In this document: piece after piece, positions 34,155-43,351 of the stretch
Layout: the number at the start of each line of letters is the position of its first letter
How positions within the stretch are numbered: position 1 is the first letter of the stretch
Assembly: GCA_003567115.1 (NCBI GenBank)
Contig: PXAP01000116.1
Span: 1 to 47,489, forward strand
Source of the DNA: Bacteroidota bacterium
GTDB taxonomy: Bacteria > Bacteroidota > Bacteroidia > Bacteroidales > PUMT01
Direction of reading: 5' to 3'
Length of the DNA stretch: 47,489 nt
Notes under the pieces: generated by a model
Databases searched by the model: none
What the model was told of the DNA's origin: nothing
Seen by the model: the letters and a program-made list of their open reading frames with translations, nothing else
Made by a program: the position numbers and the translations under genes

Positions 34155-36089
34155 TCAGAAAACAATTCTGTTACCCAGTTGTTTCGCCAGGTGGATATTG
34201 GTATTTTTAAGTATTATATACCTTTGTTGCAGTAATAATGACTCTTCATTGTCAGCTTCCCTTAATTTTTCTTCGGTCTCTTTAAGCTGGTGTCTTACAA
34301 GAAAGCTTTTGTAAGCCAGAATTGTCGAGGGGACAATGTGTTTGAGTTTTTCTTCTTCTGTTTCAATATAGGCTTCTTTTCTCTTCCATATCCTGCTTAT
34401 ATCATATGATGAACTCAGCAGATCTGCAGCAATATGGCTGATCATTGTATCGGGGTGATTGGAAAAATTTTTTTCTGCAGGGGTTATATCATTTTCAATA
34501 AGTTTTTTACATTCAGAAATTATCGAATGGTAGTGATTATTGGATAGTTGCAATTCATCGCTTTCAAGTTCATTAATAATAAAACCTGTTACAGTAACAG
34601 GTTGTTCACCGGTTTCTTCGTTAAAAGGGATTAGTTGCCTGGAGCCATAATTTATCACCAGACGGATGATCTCTCTTTCATGGATGTCTCTTTCAGATCC
34701 TTGATCAGTTCCTGGCTGGAACCGGATGCTTTCCTTTTTGTCTTTAGAGCCTGCATCATTGAATTTATATTTTAATTTTTTTTCAGCATCGGTATTTCTT
34801 ATTTTGTCCGATTCCAGATATAGAATCTTCTCTTCAATGTGTAATATGTTTGCGCATTCCCTGATGTAGACCATCCGGGTGATACGGTTGGGTATTTTAG
34901 CGATGGATCTTACAATATCGCTTATCATCATAGATTTTTTTACAGGGTCATCTTTTGATTCTTCACTGAGGAGGCGGGTTTTAAATAGAACAAAGTCAAG
35001 CTCATTTTTACTTATATAATCACTGATGTTGCCGGAGTCTGTTTTTTTTGCATATGAATCAGGGTCTTCACCCTCAGGCAGCATCAGAATCTTAACATTC
35101 ATTCCCTCCTCAAGGATCAGGTCAATACCCCTGAGAGATGCTTTCAGACCTGCCTCATCTCCATCATACAATACCGTAATGTTTTTTGTGAACCTTTTAA
35201 TAAGACGAACCTGTTCGGCCGTAAGGGCCGTGCCTGAGGATGCAACTACATTTTCAATACCTGCCTGATGAAGTGATAACACATCGGTATAACCTTCAAC
35301 CAGATAGCATTTGTCGTTTTGAACAATTGAACGTTTGGCAAAGAACAGCCCGTAAAGAACCCTGCTTTTATGGTATATTTCAGATTCCGGTGAATTCAGG
35401 TATTTGGCTGTTTTTTTATCCTGTTTCAATGTTCTGGCACCGAAAGCTATTACTTTCCCCGAAAGGGAGTGAATCGGAAAAATTATCCTGCTGCTGAACC
35501 TGTCGAAAATTTTGTCTCCATTACGTATGGTAAGGCCTGTTTTTTCCAGATATTCCGGCTTATAACCATTTTTTAAAGCTTCCTGAGCCAGTGAATTCCG
35601 CCGTTCGGGTGAATATCCGATCTGAAATTTTTCAATAACGGGGGCCCGGTACCCCCTCTCTTTCAGGTATGTCATTCCAACAGCCAGCCCTTCAGTGTTT
35701 TCAGTAAGACTCAGTGAATAAAATTTTTGCGCAAAACCGGTTACGAGCATCATGCTTTCACGCTCATCCTGCTTCTCTTTTTCCTGAGTGGAGGATTCTG
35801 TTTCGGTTATTTCGATTCCGTACTTCCGGGCCAGGAATCTCAGAGCTTCAGGCCATGAGATATGCTCATGTTCCATTACAAAATTTACGGCATTGCCTCC
35901 TTTACCGCAACCGAAACATTTGAAAATTCCCTTGGCGGGGGAAACGGTGAAAGATGGAGTTTTTTCATTATGAAAGGGGCAGAGACCTATATAATTGACT
36001 CCGCGCTTTTTAAGTGTGACGAAATCCTGTATTACATCTGTTATCTCGGATGTATCAATTATTCTGGTAATGGTTGAATGATCTATCAT
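34155..36089 (-). CDS. dnaG: DNA primase
   Basis: 644 aa. CHC2 zinc finger at the N-terminus (C37, H40, C58, C61 in GLCPFHNEKTPSF and FKCFGCG). The catalytic domain follows, and the TOPRIM domain holds VEGYTDVLSLHQAG and LYDGDEAGLKASLRG with the metal-binding acidic residues. A C-terminal helical region (from about residue 450) is the DnaB-interacting part, less conserved as usual. It makes RNA primers for replication. It stands alone on the minus strand, with R1 sequence after its stop. Confidence 0.96.
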   Translation of the reverse strand: MIDHSTITRIIDTSEITDVIQDFVTLKKRGVNYIGLCPFHNEKTPSFTVSPAKGIFKCFGCGKGGNAVNFVMEHEHISWPEALRFLARKYGIEITETESSTQEKEKQDERESMMLVTGFAQKFYSLSLTENTEGLAVGMTYLKERGYRAPVIEKFQIGYSPERRNSLAQEALKNGYKPEYLEKTGLTIRNGDKIFDRFSSRIIFPIHSLSGKVIAFGARTLKQDKKTAKYLNSPESEIYHKSRVLYGLFFAKRSIVQNDKCYLVEGYTDVLSLHQAGIENVVASSGTALTAEQVRLIKRFTKNITVLYDGDEAGLKASLRGIDLILEEGMNVKILMLPEGEDPDSYAKKTDSGNISDYISKNELDFVLFKTRLLSEESKDDPVKKSMMISDIVRSIAKIPNRITRMVYIRECANILHIEEKILYLESDKIRNTDAEKKLKYKFNDAGSKDKKESIRFQPGTDQGSERDIHEREIIRLVINYGSRQLIPFNEETGEQPVTVTGFIINELESDELQLSNNHYHSIISECKKLIENDITPAEKNFSNHPDTMISHIAADLLSSSYDISRIWKRKEAYIETEEEKLKHIVPSTILAYKSFLVRHQLKETEEKLREADNEESLLLQQRYIILKNTNIHLAKQLGNRIVF

Positions 36090-36183
36090 GCAATTGGTTA
36101 TGAGATGATATATTATTTTTACCGGGTATTTCCAATCAGGACCAAGTTAACGAATTATCTCTGAAAATTGCATCTCCGATAAT

Positions 36184-36228
36184 GGTTCTTATTAACATTG
36201 ATATGGGATTCTTATTAACATGATGTGA
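36184..36228. repeat. Two 22-23 bp direct repeats between dnaG and the sirtuin gene
   Basis: TTCTTATTAACAT occurs at 36186-36198 and again at 36209-36221, each followed by a similar TGATATG/GATGTG tail. The 23-bp spacing is about two helical turns. It is in the divergent promoter region of dnaG and the sirtuin gene, so it could be a regulator binding site. Confidence 0.45.
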
Positions 36229-36368
36229 TGGTAAATTTTAGCCTATCCTGAAAACCCGCGTATGTTGGATGGGGTTATGCCCCGGCGGGACTATGTCCGG
36301 CGGTGACAGTCTGTTGTTTTTTTGCCTGTAACTTGTTATATTTCGGGATAACATAATCGATTGTTCAT

Positions 36369-37067
36369 ATGCAGAAACTTGTTGTATTGACCGGAGCCGG
36401 AATAAGCGCTGAAAGCGGAATAAAAACCTTTCGTGATACGGGAGGGCTGTGGGAGGAGTATGATATCATGGAAGTAGCTACTCCCCAGGGATGGGATAAG
36501 AATCCTGAAATGGTACAGAAGTTTTATAATGAGAGGCGCCGACAATTGCTTGAATGCAAACCTAATAATGCTCACAAGGGACTTGTGGAACTGGAGAAAT
36601 ATTTTGATGTGGAGATAATTACCCAAAATGTTGATGATCTCCATGAACGTGCAGGAAGTAAAAAGGTTCTGCTTTTGCATGGCGAACTCAGAAAGGCTCA
36701 GAGTACCCGGTATCCCGGGCTGGTATATGATATTGACGGCTGGGAGATTAAGGAGGAGGACCGCTGCGAAAAAGGCTATCCCCTCAGACCTCATGTGGTT
36801 TGGTTTGGCGAACCGGTGCCCGCAATGGAAACTGCCATTGAGATTACCAGGGAGGCAGATATTTTTGTTGTAATAGGAACCTCATTGAATGTATATCCTG
36901 CTGCAAGTCTGCTTGATTATGTCTCTCATGGAGTTCGGGTGTATATAATTGATCCCGAAGAGGTAATGCATCATGGCAGGGCTGGTATTGAGGTTATAAA
37001 AGAGAAGGCCGGGGTAGGAGTTGGGATATTGTTTAAAAAATTAACGGGGAAAAATCTCCCGCTTTAA
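36369..37067 (+). CDS. cobB: NAD-dependent protein deacylase (sirtuin, CobB type)
   Basis: 232 aa. Sirtuin motifs: LTGAGISAESGIKTFRD (NAD binding), TQNVDDLHERAG with the catalytic His in LLHGEL, VVWFGEPVP, and VIGTSLNVYPAASLLDY. FYNERR matches the Tyr-x-x-Arg pocket of class III sirtuins that remove succinyl and similar acyl groups. The usual four zinc cysteines are absent (one Cys in DRCEKGYPL), as I recall for Bacteroidota CobB. TGTTAT and ATAACA (36334-36339 and 36348-36353) form a small inverted repeat before the start. Confidence 0.93.
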   Translation: MQKLVVLTGAGISAESGIKTFRDTGGLWEEYDIMEVATPQGWDKNPEMVQKFYNERRRQLLECKPNNAHKGLVELEKYFDVEIITQNVDDLHERAGSKKVLLLHGELRKAQSTRYPGLVYDIDGWEIKEEDRCEKGYPLRPHVVWFGEPVPAMETAIEITREADIFVVIGTSLNVYPAASLLDYVSHGVRVYIIDPEEVMHHGRAGIEVIKEKAGVGVGILFKKLTGKNLPL

Positions 37068-37136
37068 TGAACTACCCCGGGCAGAGCCCCTAAGTATCAA
37101 ATGGAATTTATTATTTCCGACCCGGAGGGCCAGGGG

Positions 37137-37224
37137 AATTGAACCCGAAGCGAATCTTGCCGGGTGAAATCGGCAAAGCCAATTGAACCCGAAGCGAATC
37201 TTGCCGGGTGAAATCGGCCAGGCC
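37137..37224. repeat. Two tandem 44-bp GC-rich units
   Basis: Units 37137-37180 and 37181-37224 (AATTGAACCCGAAGCGAATC, then TTGCCGGGTGAAATCGGC) differ at only a few bases. Each contains ACCCG and CGGGT, able to form a 5-bp stem with a 13-nt loop. They are much richer in GC than the surroundings and lie 23 bp before the PorT-like gene. Their look is that of a REP-type element. Confidence 0.75.
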
Positions 37225-37247
37225 AATTAAGCAATTTTGATAAATAA

Positions 37248-37859
37248 ATGATGAAGTTTATTTTTAGTTTAAGTTTGATTCTTTCCGGTTTCTTGATGGT
37301 TTCACCGCTGTCTGCACAGATTTTCAATGCAGGTATAGGAGGGGGACTGAATATTGCGCAGGTTGAAGGTGACGGTTTTTCCGGCTATAATAAGGCCGGT
37401 GCTTCTTTCGGACTTTTCGTGAACACTTTTTCCCGGGAAAACGTTGCAATACAGATGGAAATGAATTATTCCTCAAAGGGAAGCCAGGTCAGGACTACGA
37501 TCGAAGACCCCCGTTACTACAGGATAGACCTGCGTTACATAGAAATTCCTGTTTTCCTTCGTTATTTTACGGCTATGGGGTTAATTGCCGAAGCCGGCCT
37601 GTCAGGAGGTTATCTTTTTTATTCCAGAGAAGAAGATGAGCTTGGTGAATTGCCCCAGGCTGACACACATCCTTTCAGAAAAACTGAATTTGCTGCTCAT
37701 GGCGGTATAGGATGGCTTTTTACCGAAAATATCACAGTCAATGCACGGATCTCTTATTCGTTGATACCCGTGCGGGATCATGCGGGGGGTGGTAAATACT
37801 ACTTTAACAGGGGGCAGAATAATAATGTTATCTCCTTTATTGTTCAGTACCTGTTCTGA
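37248..37859 (+). CDS. PorT-like outer membrane beta-barrel protein
   Basis: 203 aa. Signal peptide at 1-25 (MMKFIFSLSLILSG, ending PLSAQ). The mature part is made of amphipathic strands: GIGGGLNIAQVEGDG at the start, AIQMEMNYSSKGSQV, IEIPVFLRYF and a final strand VISFIVQYLF ending in Phe, the usual signal for outer-membrane insertion. This is the PF13568 family of eight-stranded barrels. Its role (structural, or transport) is unknown. It follows the sirtuin gene by 180 bp, separated by tandem repeats. Confidence 0.85.
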   Translation: MMKFIFSLSLILSGFLMVSPLSAQIFNAGIGGGLNIAQVEGDGFSGYNKAGASFGLFVNTFSRENVAIQMEMNYSSKGSQVRTTIEDPRYYRIDLRYIEIPVFLRYFTAMGLIAEAGLSGGYLFYSREEDELGELPQADTHPFRKTEFAAHGGIGWLFTENITVNARISYSLIPVRDHAGGGKYYFNRGQNNNVISFIVQYLF

Positions 37860-38071
37860 AAGGTTCACTTAAGGTGACAGATTAACCGTTTTTAACCGAG
37901 GCATTCACCTGATTGGCCGGTTGGATCTGCTGCTTTTAATCGGCTCATTTTACCTGCCTGCCCTCCGTATGTAATTTAGTTACCCGTTCTATGGAAATTC
38001 CGGGAAATAATACCGGATAGATTCCGGAACTTACACCGGCAGATTTGAGGGTTTCTTAGGGAGCTGAATTT

Positions 38072-38761
38072 TCAGGCATATGCCATGGTCAGGATACTGA
38101 TTCTTACTTTTTTGTATTGAATTAATGACAATGCACAGGATTCAAGTGTTGCACCTGTTGTAACCACATCATCTACCAGCAGGATATGTTTGTTGATAAT
38201 TTTTTCAGGGCTTTGTACCATGAAACTGTTTTCTACGTTTTCCCAGCGTTCTGTGCGGGATTTGTTTGTTTGTGTTTTTGTGTCAACAAAGCGTATTAAT
38301 GTATCATTGAAAACTTTTTTACCCAGACTGTGGGCAAGTCCCCTTGCAAACCATTCACTCTGATTAAATCCTCTTGTTTTTTCCCTTGAATAATGCAGGG
38401 GTACGGGAATAAGTATTTCAGGATCTGAAAAATGTCCGGATATGAAGAGTTCTCTGCCATATATTTTACCAATAAGTAAAGCCAGTTCTTTTTCACCCTT
38501 GTATTTAACCTGATGAAGAATTTTTTTGCATTTACTGCCCTTTTCAAAATAGTAAAATGCAGCTGCAGATTCTATTTTCACCCTTCCCCAGAATAATCGG
38601 GCCATGGTGTTGTTTTCATCGAGGTGAAAATTTGTTTTGGGAAGATTGTAAAGGCAGTTGATGCAGATAAGCCTTTCCTGTTTTACCAGGGCAGATTTGC
38701 ATGCTGTACAAAGTGAGGGGAAAAAGAGGCTGATAAAATCCCCGCATAACTCCTTTAACAT
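38072..38761 (-). CDS. ComF family protein (amidophosphoribosyltransferase-like)
   Basis: 229 aa. N-terminal zinc ribbon with C18, C21, C33 and C36 (LCTACKS, ICINC), then a phosphoribosyltransferase domain: ILIPVPLHYSREKTRGFNQSEWFARGLA and the PRPP loop LLVDDVVTTGATLESC. ComF proteins are needed for DNA uptake in competent bacteria, but many non-competent Bacteroidota carry them with an unknown job. It is the second gene of two facing away from the PorT-like gene. Confidence 0.9.
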   Translation of the reverse strand: MLKELCGDFISLFFPSLCTACKSALVKQERLICINCLYNLPKTNFHLDENNTMARLFWGRVKIESAAAFYYFEKGSKCKKILHQVKYKGEKELALLIGKIYGRELFISGHFSDPEILIPVPLHYSREKTRGFNQSEWFARGLAHSLGKKVFNDTLIRFVDTKTQTNKSRTERWENVENSFMVQSPEKIINKHILLVDDVVTTGATLESCALSLIQYKKVRISILTMAYA

Positions 38762-38949
38762 TCTATTATTTTATATTCAGGATTGTTATAGAAAATTACA
38801 AAATCTTTTTTTAAATGTCAATTCAAGCTGGTTGGTATTGTACTTCCCTGCAGCTGGTATTTCCCTGAAGACGTTATTTATAACGTGGTTCAAATATCCC
38901 TCATTGCTGAGGGAACATCAGGGTGAGTTTTCACATAAAAGAAGAGTAA

Positions 38950-39630
38950 TCAGCAGTTTTCGAGAATAGTGGCCGCAATGCATAAATCAAGAGGGGTGGT
39001 TATTTTTATATTTTCCGGCTGGCCATTGACCAGGTGTATTTTATGTCCGGCCGATTCGATCAGGGTTGCTTCATCGGTGAAGATGGGCCTGTAACTTTGC
39101 CTGAATCCATAAATAAGCAGTTCTGACTGAAAAATCTGGGGTGTTTGCACCAGTCTGAACTGGTGACGGTCTGCCTTTGTGTTTTTATCACCATCAACCA
39201 GGCGGATTGATTCTGAAAGTTCAATTACAGGAACGGCATTGCCAAGAATGGCTGCTGTATCAAAACAGGTCTGTATAAGAGCTTTGCTCACCAGCGGCCT
39301 GACCCCGTCATGAACAGCAACAAGCGAACCGGATGGAATATTCATAATGGCATTTTTAACCGAATGATGGCGGGTATTCCCGCCCTCCACTATGGAATGG
39401 GAAATATTGAACCGGTGTTTTTTGCAAAGGGTCTGCCAGTATTTCACCTGATCAGCAGGAAGAACGATGATTATTTCCATATCAGGGTTGTATTGATGGA
39501 ATGCCCTGATTGTTCTCATCAATACGGGATCATTTTTGAGTAGCAAAAACTGTTTGGGGATATCGGTATTCATTCTTTTACCCGATCCGCCGGCCACTAT
39601 AATGGTAATCTGTTTTCCCGATATTTGCAT
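38950..39630 (-). CDS. ispD: 2-C-methyl-D-erythritol 4-phosphate cytidylyltransferase
   Basis: 226 aa. Nucleotide-binding VAGGSGKRMNTDIPKQFL at the start, then AVHDGVRPLVSKALI, and TPQIFQSELL with DEATLIESAGHKIHLVNGQPENIKITTPLDL at the end. It transfers CMP to methylerythritol phosphate in the MEP pathway, making IPP for the polyprenyl synthase at 11575 and others. It lies about 190 bp before the ComF gene on the same strand. Full length. Confidence 0.95.
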   Translation of the reverse strand: MQISGKQITIIVAGGSGKRMNTDIPKQFLLLKNDPVLMRTIRAFHQYNPDMEIIIVLPADQVKYWQTLCKKHRFNISHSIVEGGNTRHHSVKNAIMNIPSGSLVAVHDGVRPLVSKALIQTCFDTAAILGNAVPVIELSESIRLVDGDKNTKADRHQFRLVQTPQIFQSELLIYGFRQSYRPIFTDEATLIESAGHKIHLVNGQPENIKITTPLDLCIAATILENC

Positions 39631-39877
39631 TTTCCCCGCTTTACAGGTGATTATGAAGACATTTCAAAACATTTCTTCCTCTGTTGTCCTGTGGTGAAAT
39701 TACAAAAAGTAATGTAATTAGCCGGTCACTTTAATGAAAAGATATTCTGCAATATCTGACCTAATTTACAGGGCATGGTTTATAATTAAAACTGCTTTTC
39801 ACCGGAATTTTTTTATCTTGCCGTATGAAAATACTATGTAACCATACAGATATTAGGCAGTAAATAATTATTTTATT

Positions 39878-41668
39878 ATGGAAGTAAAAAAACAGAAAAG
39901 AATAATCGGACGTCTGCCGATGGTAGGGATAAGACCAACAATTGACGGCAGGCGTAAAGGAGTGAGGGAATCACTCGAAAAACAAACAATGGACATGGCC
40001 CTGAGAGCTGCACAGCTTATTGAAAACAATCTGCGGCATGCAGATGGCAGCAAAGTGGAATGTGTTATCCCCGATACATGCATAGGGGGAGTGGCGGAAG
40101 CAGCTTCCTGTGCTGATATGTTTTCGGAAATCGGTGTGGGTGTATCACTAACAGTTACCCCTTGCTGGTGCTACGGAAGCGAAACAATGGATATGGATTC
40201 TCATATGCCCAAGGCTGTTTGGGGTTTTAACGGGACAGAGAGGCCGGGAGCAGTTTATCTTGCCGCTGTACTTGCTGCCCATAACCAGAAAGGATTGCCG
40301 GCTTTCGGTATTTACGGACGGGATGTACAGGATAGTGACGACAAAACTATTCCTGAAGATGTAAAAGAGAAAATATTACGATTTGTCAAAGCCGGCCTGG
40401 CTGTTGCTACTATGCAGGGCACCTCTTATCTTTCAATGGGGTCTGTTTCAATGGGCATAGCAGGATCAATTGTTGATGCCGGGTTTTTTCAGAAATACCT
40501 GGGAATGCGAAACGAATATGTTGATATGTCAGAGTTTGTCCGTCGCATAAATGAGAAGATTTTCGATGATAAAGAATATGAGAAGGCAATTAAATGGGTG
40601 AAACAAAATTGCAGGGAGGGGGAGGACAGGAATCCTCCGGAAAAGCAAAGATCGCGATCACAGAAAGACAGGGACTGGGAATTTGTTGTTAAGATGACCC
40701 TTATCGCTCGTGATCTGATGGTTGGAAATACAAAGCTCCGTGAGATGGGCTTCGAAGAGGAGGCACTTGGCCATAATGCCCTTGTTGCCGGTTTTCAGGG
40801 ACAAAGGCAGTGGACCGATCATTTCCCGAATGGCGATTTTATGGAGGCTGTTCTCTGTTCGTCATTCGACTGGAACGGGATCCGTCAGCCATACATGCTT
40901 GCAACAGAAAATGACAGCCTGAACGGGGTTTCAATGCTTTTTGGCCACCTGCTCACAGGATCTGCCCAGGTCTTTTCAGACGTGAGGACATTCTGGAGTC
41001 CCGATGCCATTAAGCGGGTAACCGGCCATTTGCCGGAGGGCCTGGCATCAGATGGATTTATTCATCTGATCAATTCCGGTCCCTCTGCATTGGATGGTAC
41101 CGGCCGGCAGACCATAAATGGCAAACCGGCTATAAAGCCATGGTGGGATGTAACTGAGAATGAGGCCGGGTTATGTCTTAAAGCCACTACGTGGGGACCT
41201 GCAACTACAGAGTACTTCAGGGGTGGCGGCTTTTCCTCCACTTTTCTTTCAAGAGGAAATATGCCTGTTACGCTTTCGCGGATAAATATTGTCGACGGAC
41301 TCGGTCCGGTGCTTCAGCTCGCCGAAGGGCATACTGTCGAATTACCGGATGCTGTTCACAACATCCTTAACAACAGAACGGATCCGACCTGGCCTACCAC
41401 CTGGTTCGTGCCCAATCTGACAGGCAAGGGACCTTTTAAAGATGTCTATTCTGTTATGTCCGGCTGGGGAGCAAATCACGGAGCTTTTTCATACGGGCAT
41501 ATCGGTGCCGACCTTATAAGCCTTGCAGCATTATTGCGTATTCCTGTATGTATGCACAATGTTGCCGAAAACAGGATATATCGCCCCTCGGCCTGGTCAG
41601 CTTTCGGTATGGATACGGAAGGGGCCGATTACAGGGCGTGCAGAAATTACGGACCATTATACAAATAA
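39878..41668 (+). CDS. fucI: L-fucose isomerase
   Basis: 596 aa, close to the E. coli enzyme. GRLPMVGIRPTIDGRRKGVRE at the N-terminus; the catalytic metal site is in FQGQRQWTDHFPNGDFMEAVLCSSFDWNG (Glu) and ATENDSLNGVSMLFGH (Asp). It converts L-fucose to L-fuculose (and D-arabinose to D-ribulose) in the cytoplasm, with Mn2+. fucP follows 292 bp later. No fuculokinase or fuculose-phosphate aldolase gene is in the window. The upstream TATCTTGC (near 39817) resembles a -7 promoter element. Confidence 0.95.
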   Translation: MEVKKQKRIIGRLPMVGIRPTIDGRRKGVRESLEKQTMDMALRAAQLIENNLRHADGSKVECVIPDTCIGGVAEAASCADMFSEIGVGVSLTVTPCWCYGSETMDMDSHMPKAVWGFNGTERPGAVYLAAVLAAHNQKGLPAFGIYGRDVQDSDDKTIPEDVKEKILRFVKAGLAVATMQGTSYLSMGSVSMGIAGSIVDAGFFQKYLGMRNEYVDMSEFVRRINEKIFDDKEYEKAIKWVKQNCREGEDRNPPEKQRSRSQKDRDWEFVVKMTLIARDLMVGNTKLREMGFEEEALGHNALVAGFQGQRQWTDHFPNGDFMEAVLCSSFDWNGIRQPYMLATENDSLNGVSMLFGHLLTGSAQVFSDVRTFWSPDAIKRVTGHLPEGLASDGFIHLINSGPSALDGTGRQTINGKPAIKPWWDVTENEAGLCLKATTWGPATTEYFRGGGFSSTFLSRGNMPVTLSRINIVDGLGPVLQLAEGHTVELPDAVHNILNNRTDPTWPTTWFVPNLTGKGPFKDVYSVMSGWGANHGAFSYGHIGADLISLAALLRIPVCMHNVAENRIYRPSAWSAFGMDTEGADYRACRNYGPLYK

Positions 41669-41821
41669 AGTAGGAATACTGAATACAAATTCCGTGACCA
41701 TCGGTTATCGGTAAACTGGCAAGTTAACATTATCTTGGCAGGGATTCTGCCTAAGGAGAGGAGTATAAGTACCTGACCGGACAAGGATATGAATCAGTAT
41801 AATTAAGGAATTACTCTTGGG

Positions 41822-41902
41822 TAACCTATTTTTTAAGTTATTCCATTAAAGGCTGTATTGCTGAATATTTGGGGCCTATTGTGTAACTTATTTTTTAAGT
41901 TA
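41822..41902. promoter_or_regulatory. Pair of TAAC(T/C)TA-N5-TAAGTTA inverted repeats upstream of fucP
   Basis: TAACCTA-TTTTT-TAAGTTA at 41822-41840 (one mismatch) and TAACTTA-TTTTT-TAAGTTA at 41884-41902 (perfect). Their centres are 62 bp apart, close to six helical turns, so both sites face the same side of the DNA. They end 58 bp before fucP. This arrangement suits a regulator that binds two operators, possibly by looping. The regulator is not in the window. Confidence 0.5.
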
Positions 41903-41960
41903 TTAAATTAGGGACTTTATTACCTGTATTTGGTGATTTTTATTTATTAAAAAAACTTTT

Positions 41961-43223
41961 ATGAGAAAGTCAACACCTCTTTTGCCTTTTATACTTGTAA
42001 CCTCACTTTTCTTTATGTGGGGCCTGGCTCATAATATGACCGACACTTTGCTGGCTGCATTCAGAAGGATTATGAGTATGACCGATTTCCAGACTTCCTT
42101 TGTACAGATGTCTTTTTATGGTGCATATTTCTGCCTGGCACTTCCTGCTGCAATATTTATTAAGAAATTTACCTATAAATCCGGGATTTTACTTGGATTA
42201 GGTATGTATATTACCGGCGGACTGCTTTTTTATCCTGCAAGTATCACCATGACCTACGGACATTTTCTGGCTGCCTTGTTTATTCTGGCCGGGGGACTTT
42301 CGGTTCTTGAAACAACAGCAAACCCATATATTATAGCTATGGGACCCGAAAAAACAGGTACCCGGAGGCTTAACCTGGCCCAGTCTTTTAATCCTATAGG
42401 ATCTATTACCGGTGTTGTTTTAAGTAAATTTTTTATTCTCTCGCACCTTAATCATGCCGGAGCGGCAGACCGAGCACTGATGACTCATGAGGAACTAAGC
42501 GCCATAAGGGCTCAGGAATTAAATGCAATGATGGGGCCTTATGTTGGTGTTGCCCTTTTTTTGCTTGTTATCTGGCTTGTCATTGTTTTCAGCAACATGC
42601 CAAAAGCCTCAGATACCGGGGTTAGTGTGAATGTTAAAGAAAGCCTGGGAAGGCTTTTGAAAAATTCCAGGTATATCAGCGGGGTAATTGCCCAGTTTTT
42701 TTATGTAGGTGCACAGATCGGGGTGTGGTCTTTTACTATCAGGTATGTCATGCAGGAACTGCATATGTATGAACAGCAGGCCTCCTCTTATTATATAGCA
42801 GCCCTGATTGTCTTTACTCTTATGCGCTTTGTTTTCACAGGCCTGATGAAATATTTCAGTCCCCGAAAGCTCCTGAGCATTTCAGCACTTTTTGCAATTG
42901 TTTTTACTTTTGGGGTGATTACACTTAGTGGTTATCCTGCTGTTATCTCTCTTGTTGCAATATCTGCCTGTATGTCACTCATGTTCCCCACCATATACGG
43001 GATCTCTGTACAGGGTCTTGGTGATGACACAAAGATAGGGGCAAGCGGACTGATCATGGCTATTCTTGGAGGCGCTGTTCTCACTGCAGTGCAGGGTCAG
43101 GTATCTGATCTTACCGGAAGCATTAAGCTTGCCTTCCTGGTACCCATGGCCTGCTTTTTAATTATTGCAGTATACGGATATTTCGGGTCATTCAATATTC
43201 TCCGGAAAGAACCCGTAACATAA
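41961..43223 (+). CDS. fucP: L-fucose:proton symporter
   Basis: 420 aa, 12 membrane helices of the MFS. FFMWGLAHNMTDTLLAAFRRIM in TM1 holds the polar pocket residues, and ETTANPYIIAMGPEKTGTRRLNLAQSFNPIGSITG the family signature with NPYI. It imports L-fucose with protons across the inner membrane. It is downstream of fucI and preceded by a candidate operator pair. Slightly shorter than E. coli FucP but complete. Confidence 0.94.
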   Translation: MRKSTPLLPFILVTSLFFMWGLAHNMTDTLLAAFRRIMSMTDFQTSFVQMSFYGAYFCLALPAAIFIKKFTYKSGILLGLGMYITGGLLFYPASITMTYGHFLAALFILAGGLSVLETTANPYIIAMGPEKTGTRRLNLAQSFNPIGSITGVVLSKFFILSHLNHAGAADRALMTHEELSAIRAQELNAMMGPYVGVALFLLVIWLVIVFSNMPKASDTGVSVNVKESLGRLLKNSRYISGVIAQFFYVGAQIGVWSFTIRYVMQELHMYEQQASSYYIAALIVFTLMRFVFTGLMKYFSPRKLLSISALFAIVFTFGVITLSGYPAVISLVAISACMSLMFPTIYGISVQGLGDDTKIGASGLIMAILGGAVLTAVQGQVSDLTGSIKLAFLVPMACFLIIAVYGYFGSFNILRKEPVT

Positions 43224-43351
43224 AAATAGAGTAAAGGAATCGAAGATATTTTTGTTCAAGATAAAAACTCCCCTGTCACACCACCACCAGTTATTTACAA
43301 GACCTTGCCGGTTGTAAGAGATACAAGGAATAAACAACTGCTCCCTGTATC

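Noticed and set aside
36336..36794. 152-codon minus-strand frame across the sirtuin gene
   Set aside because: Antisense shadow of a well supported sirtuin gene.
37860..38071. Possible coding remnant (hydrophobic run LLLLIGSFYLPAL on the plus strand)
   Set aside because: Too short, bounded by stops, and without similarity I can name.
41734..41756. GGCAG-N5-CTGCC hairpin after fucI as a terminator
   Set aside because: The stem is only five perfect pairs and no T-run follows; too weak to call.
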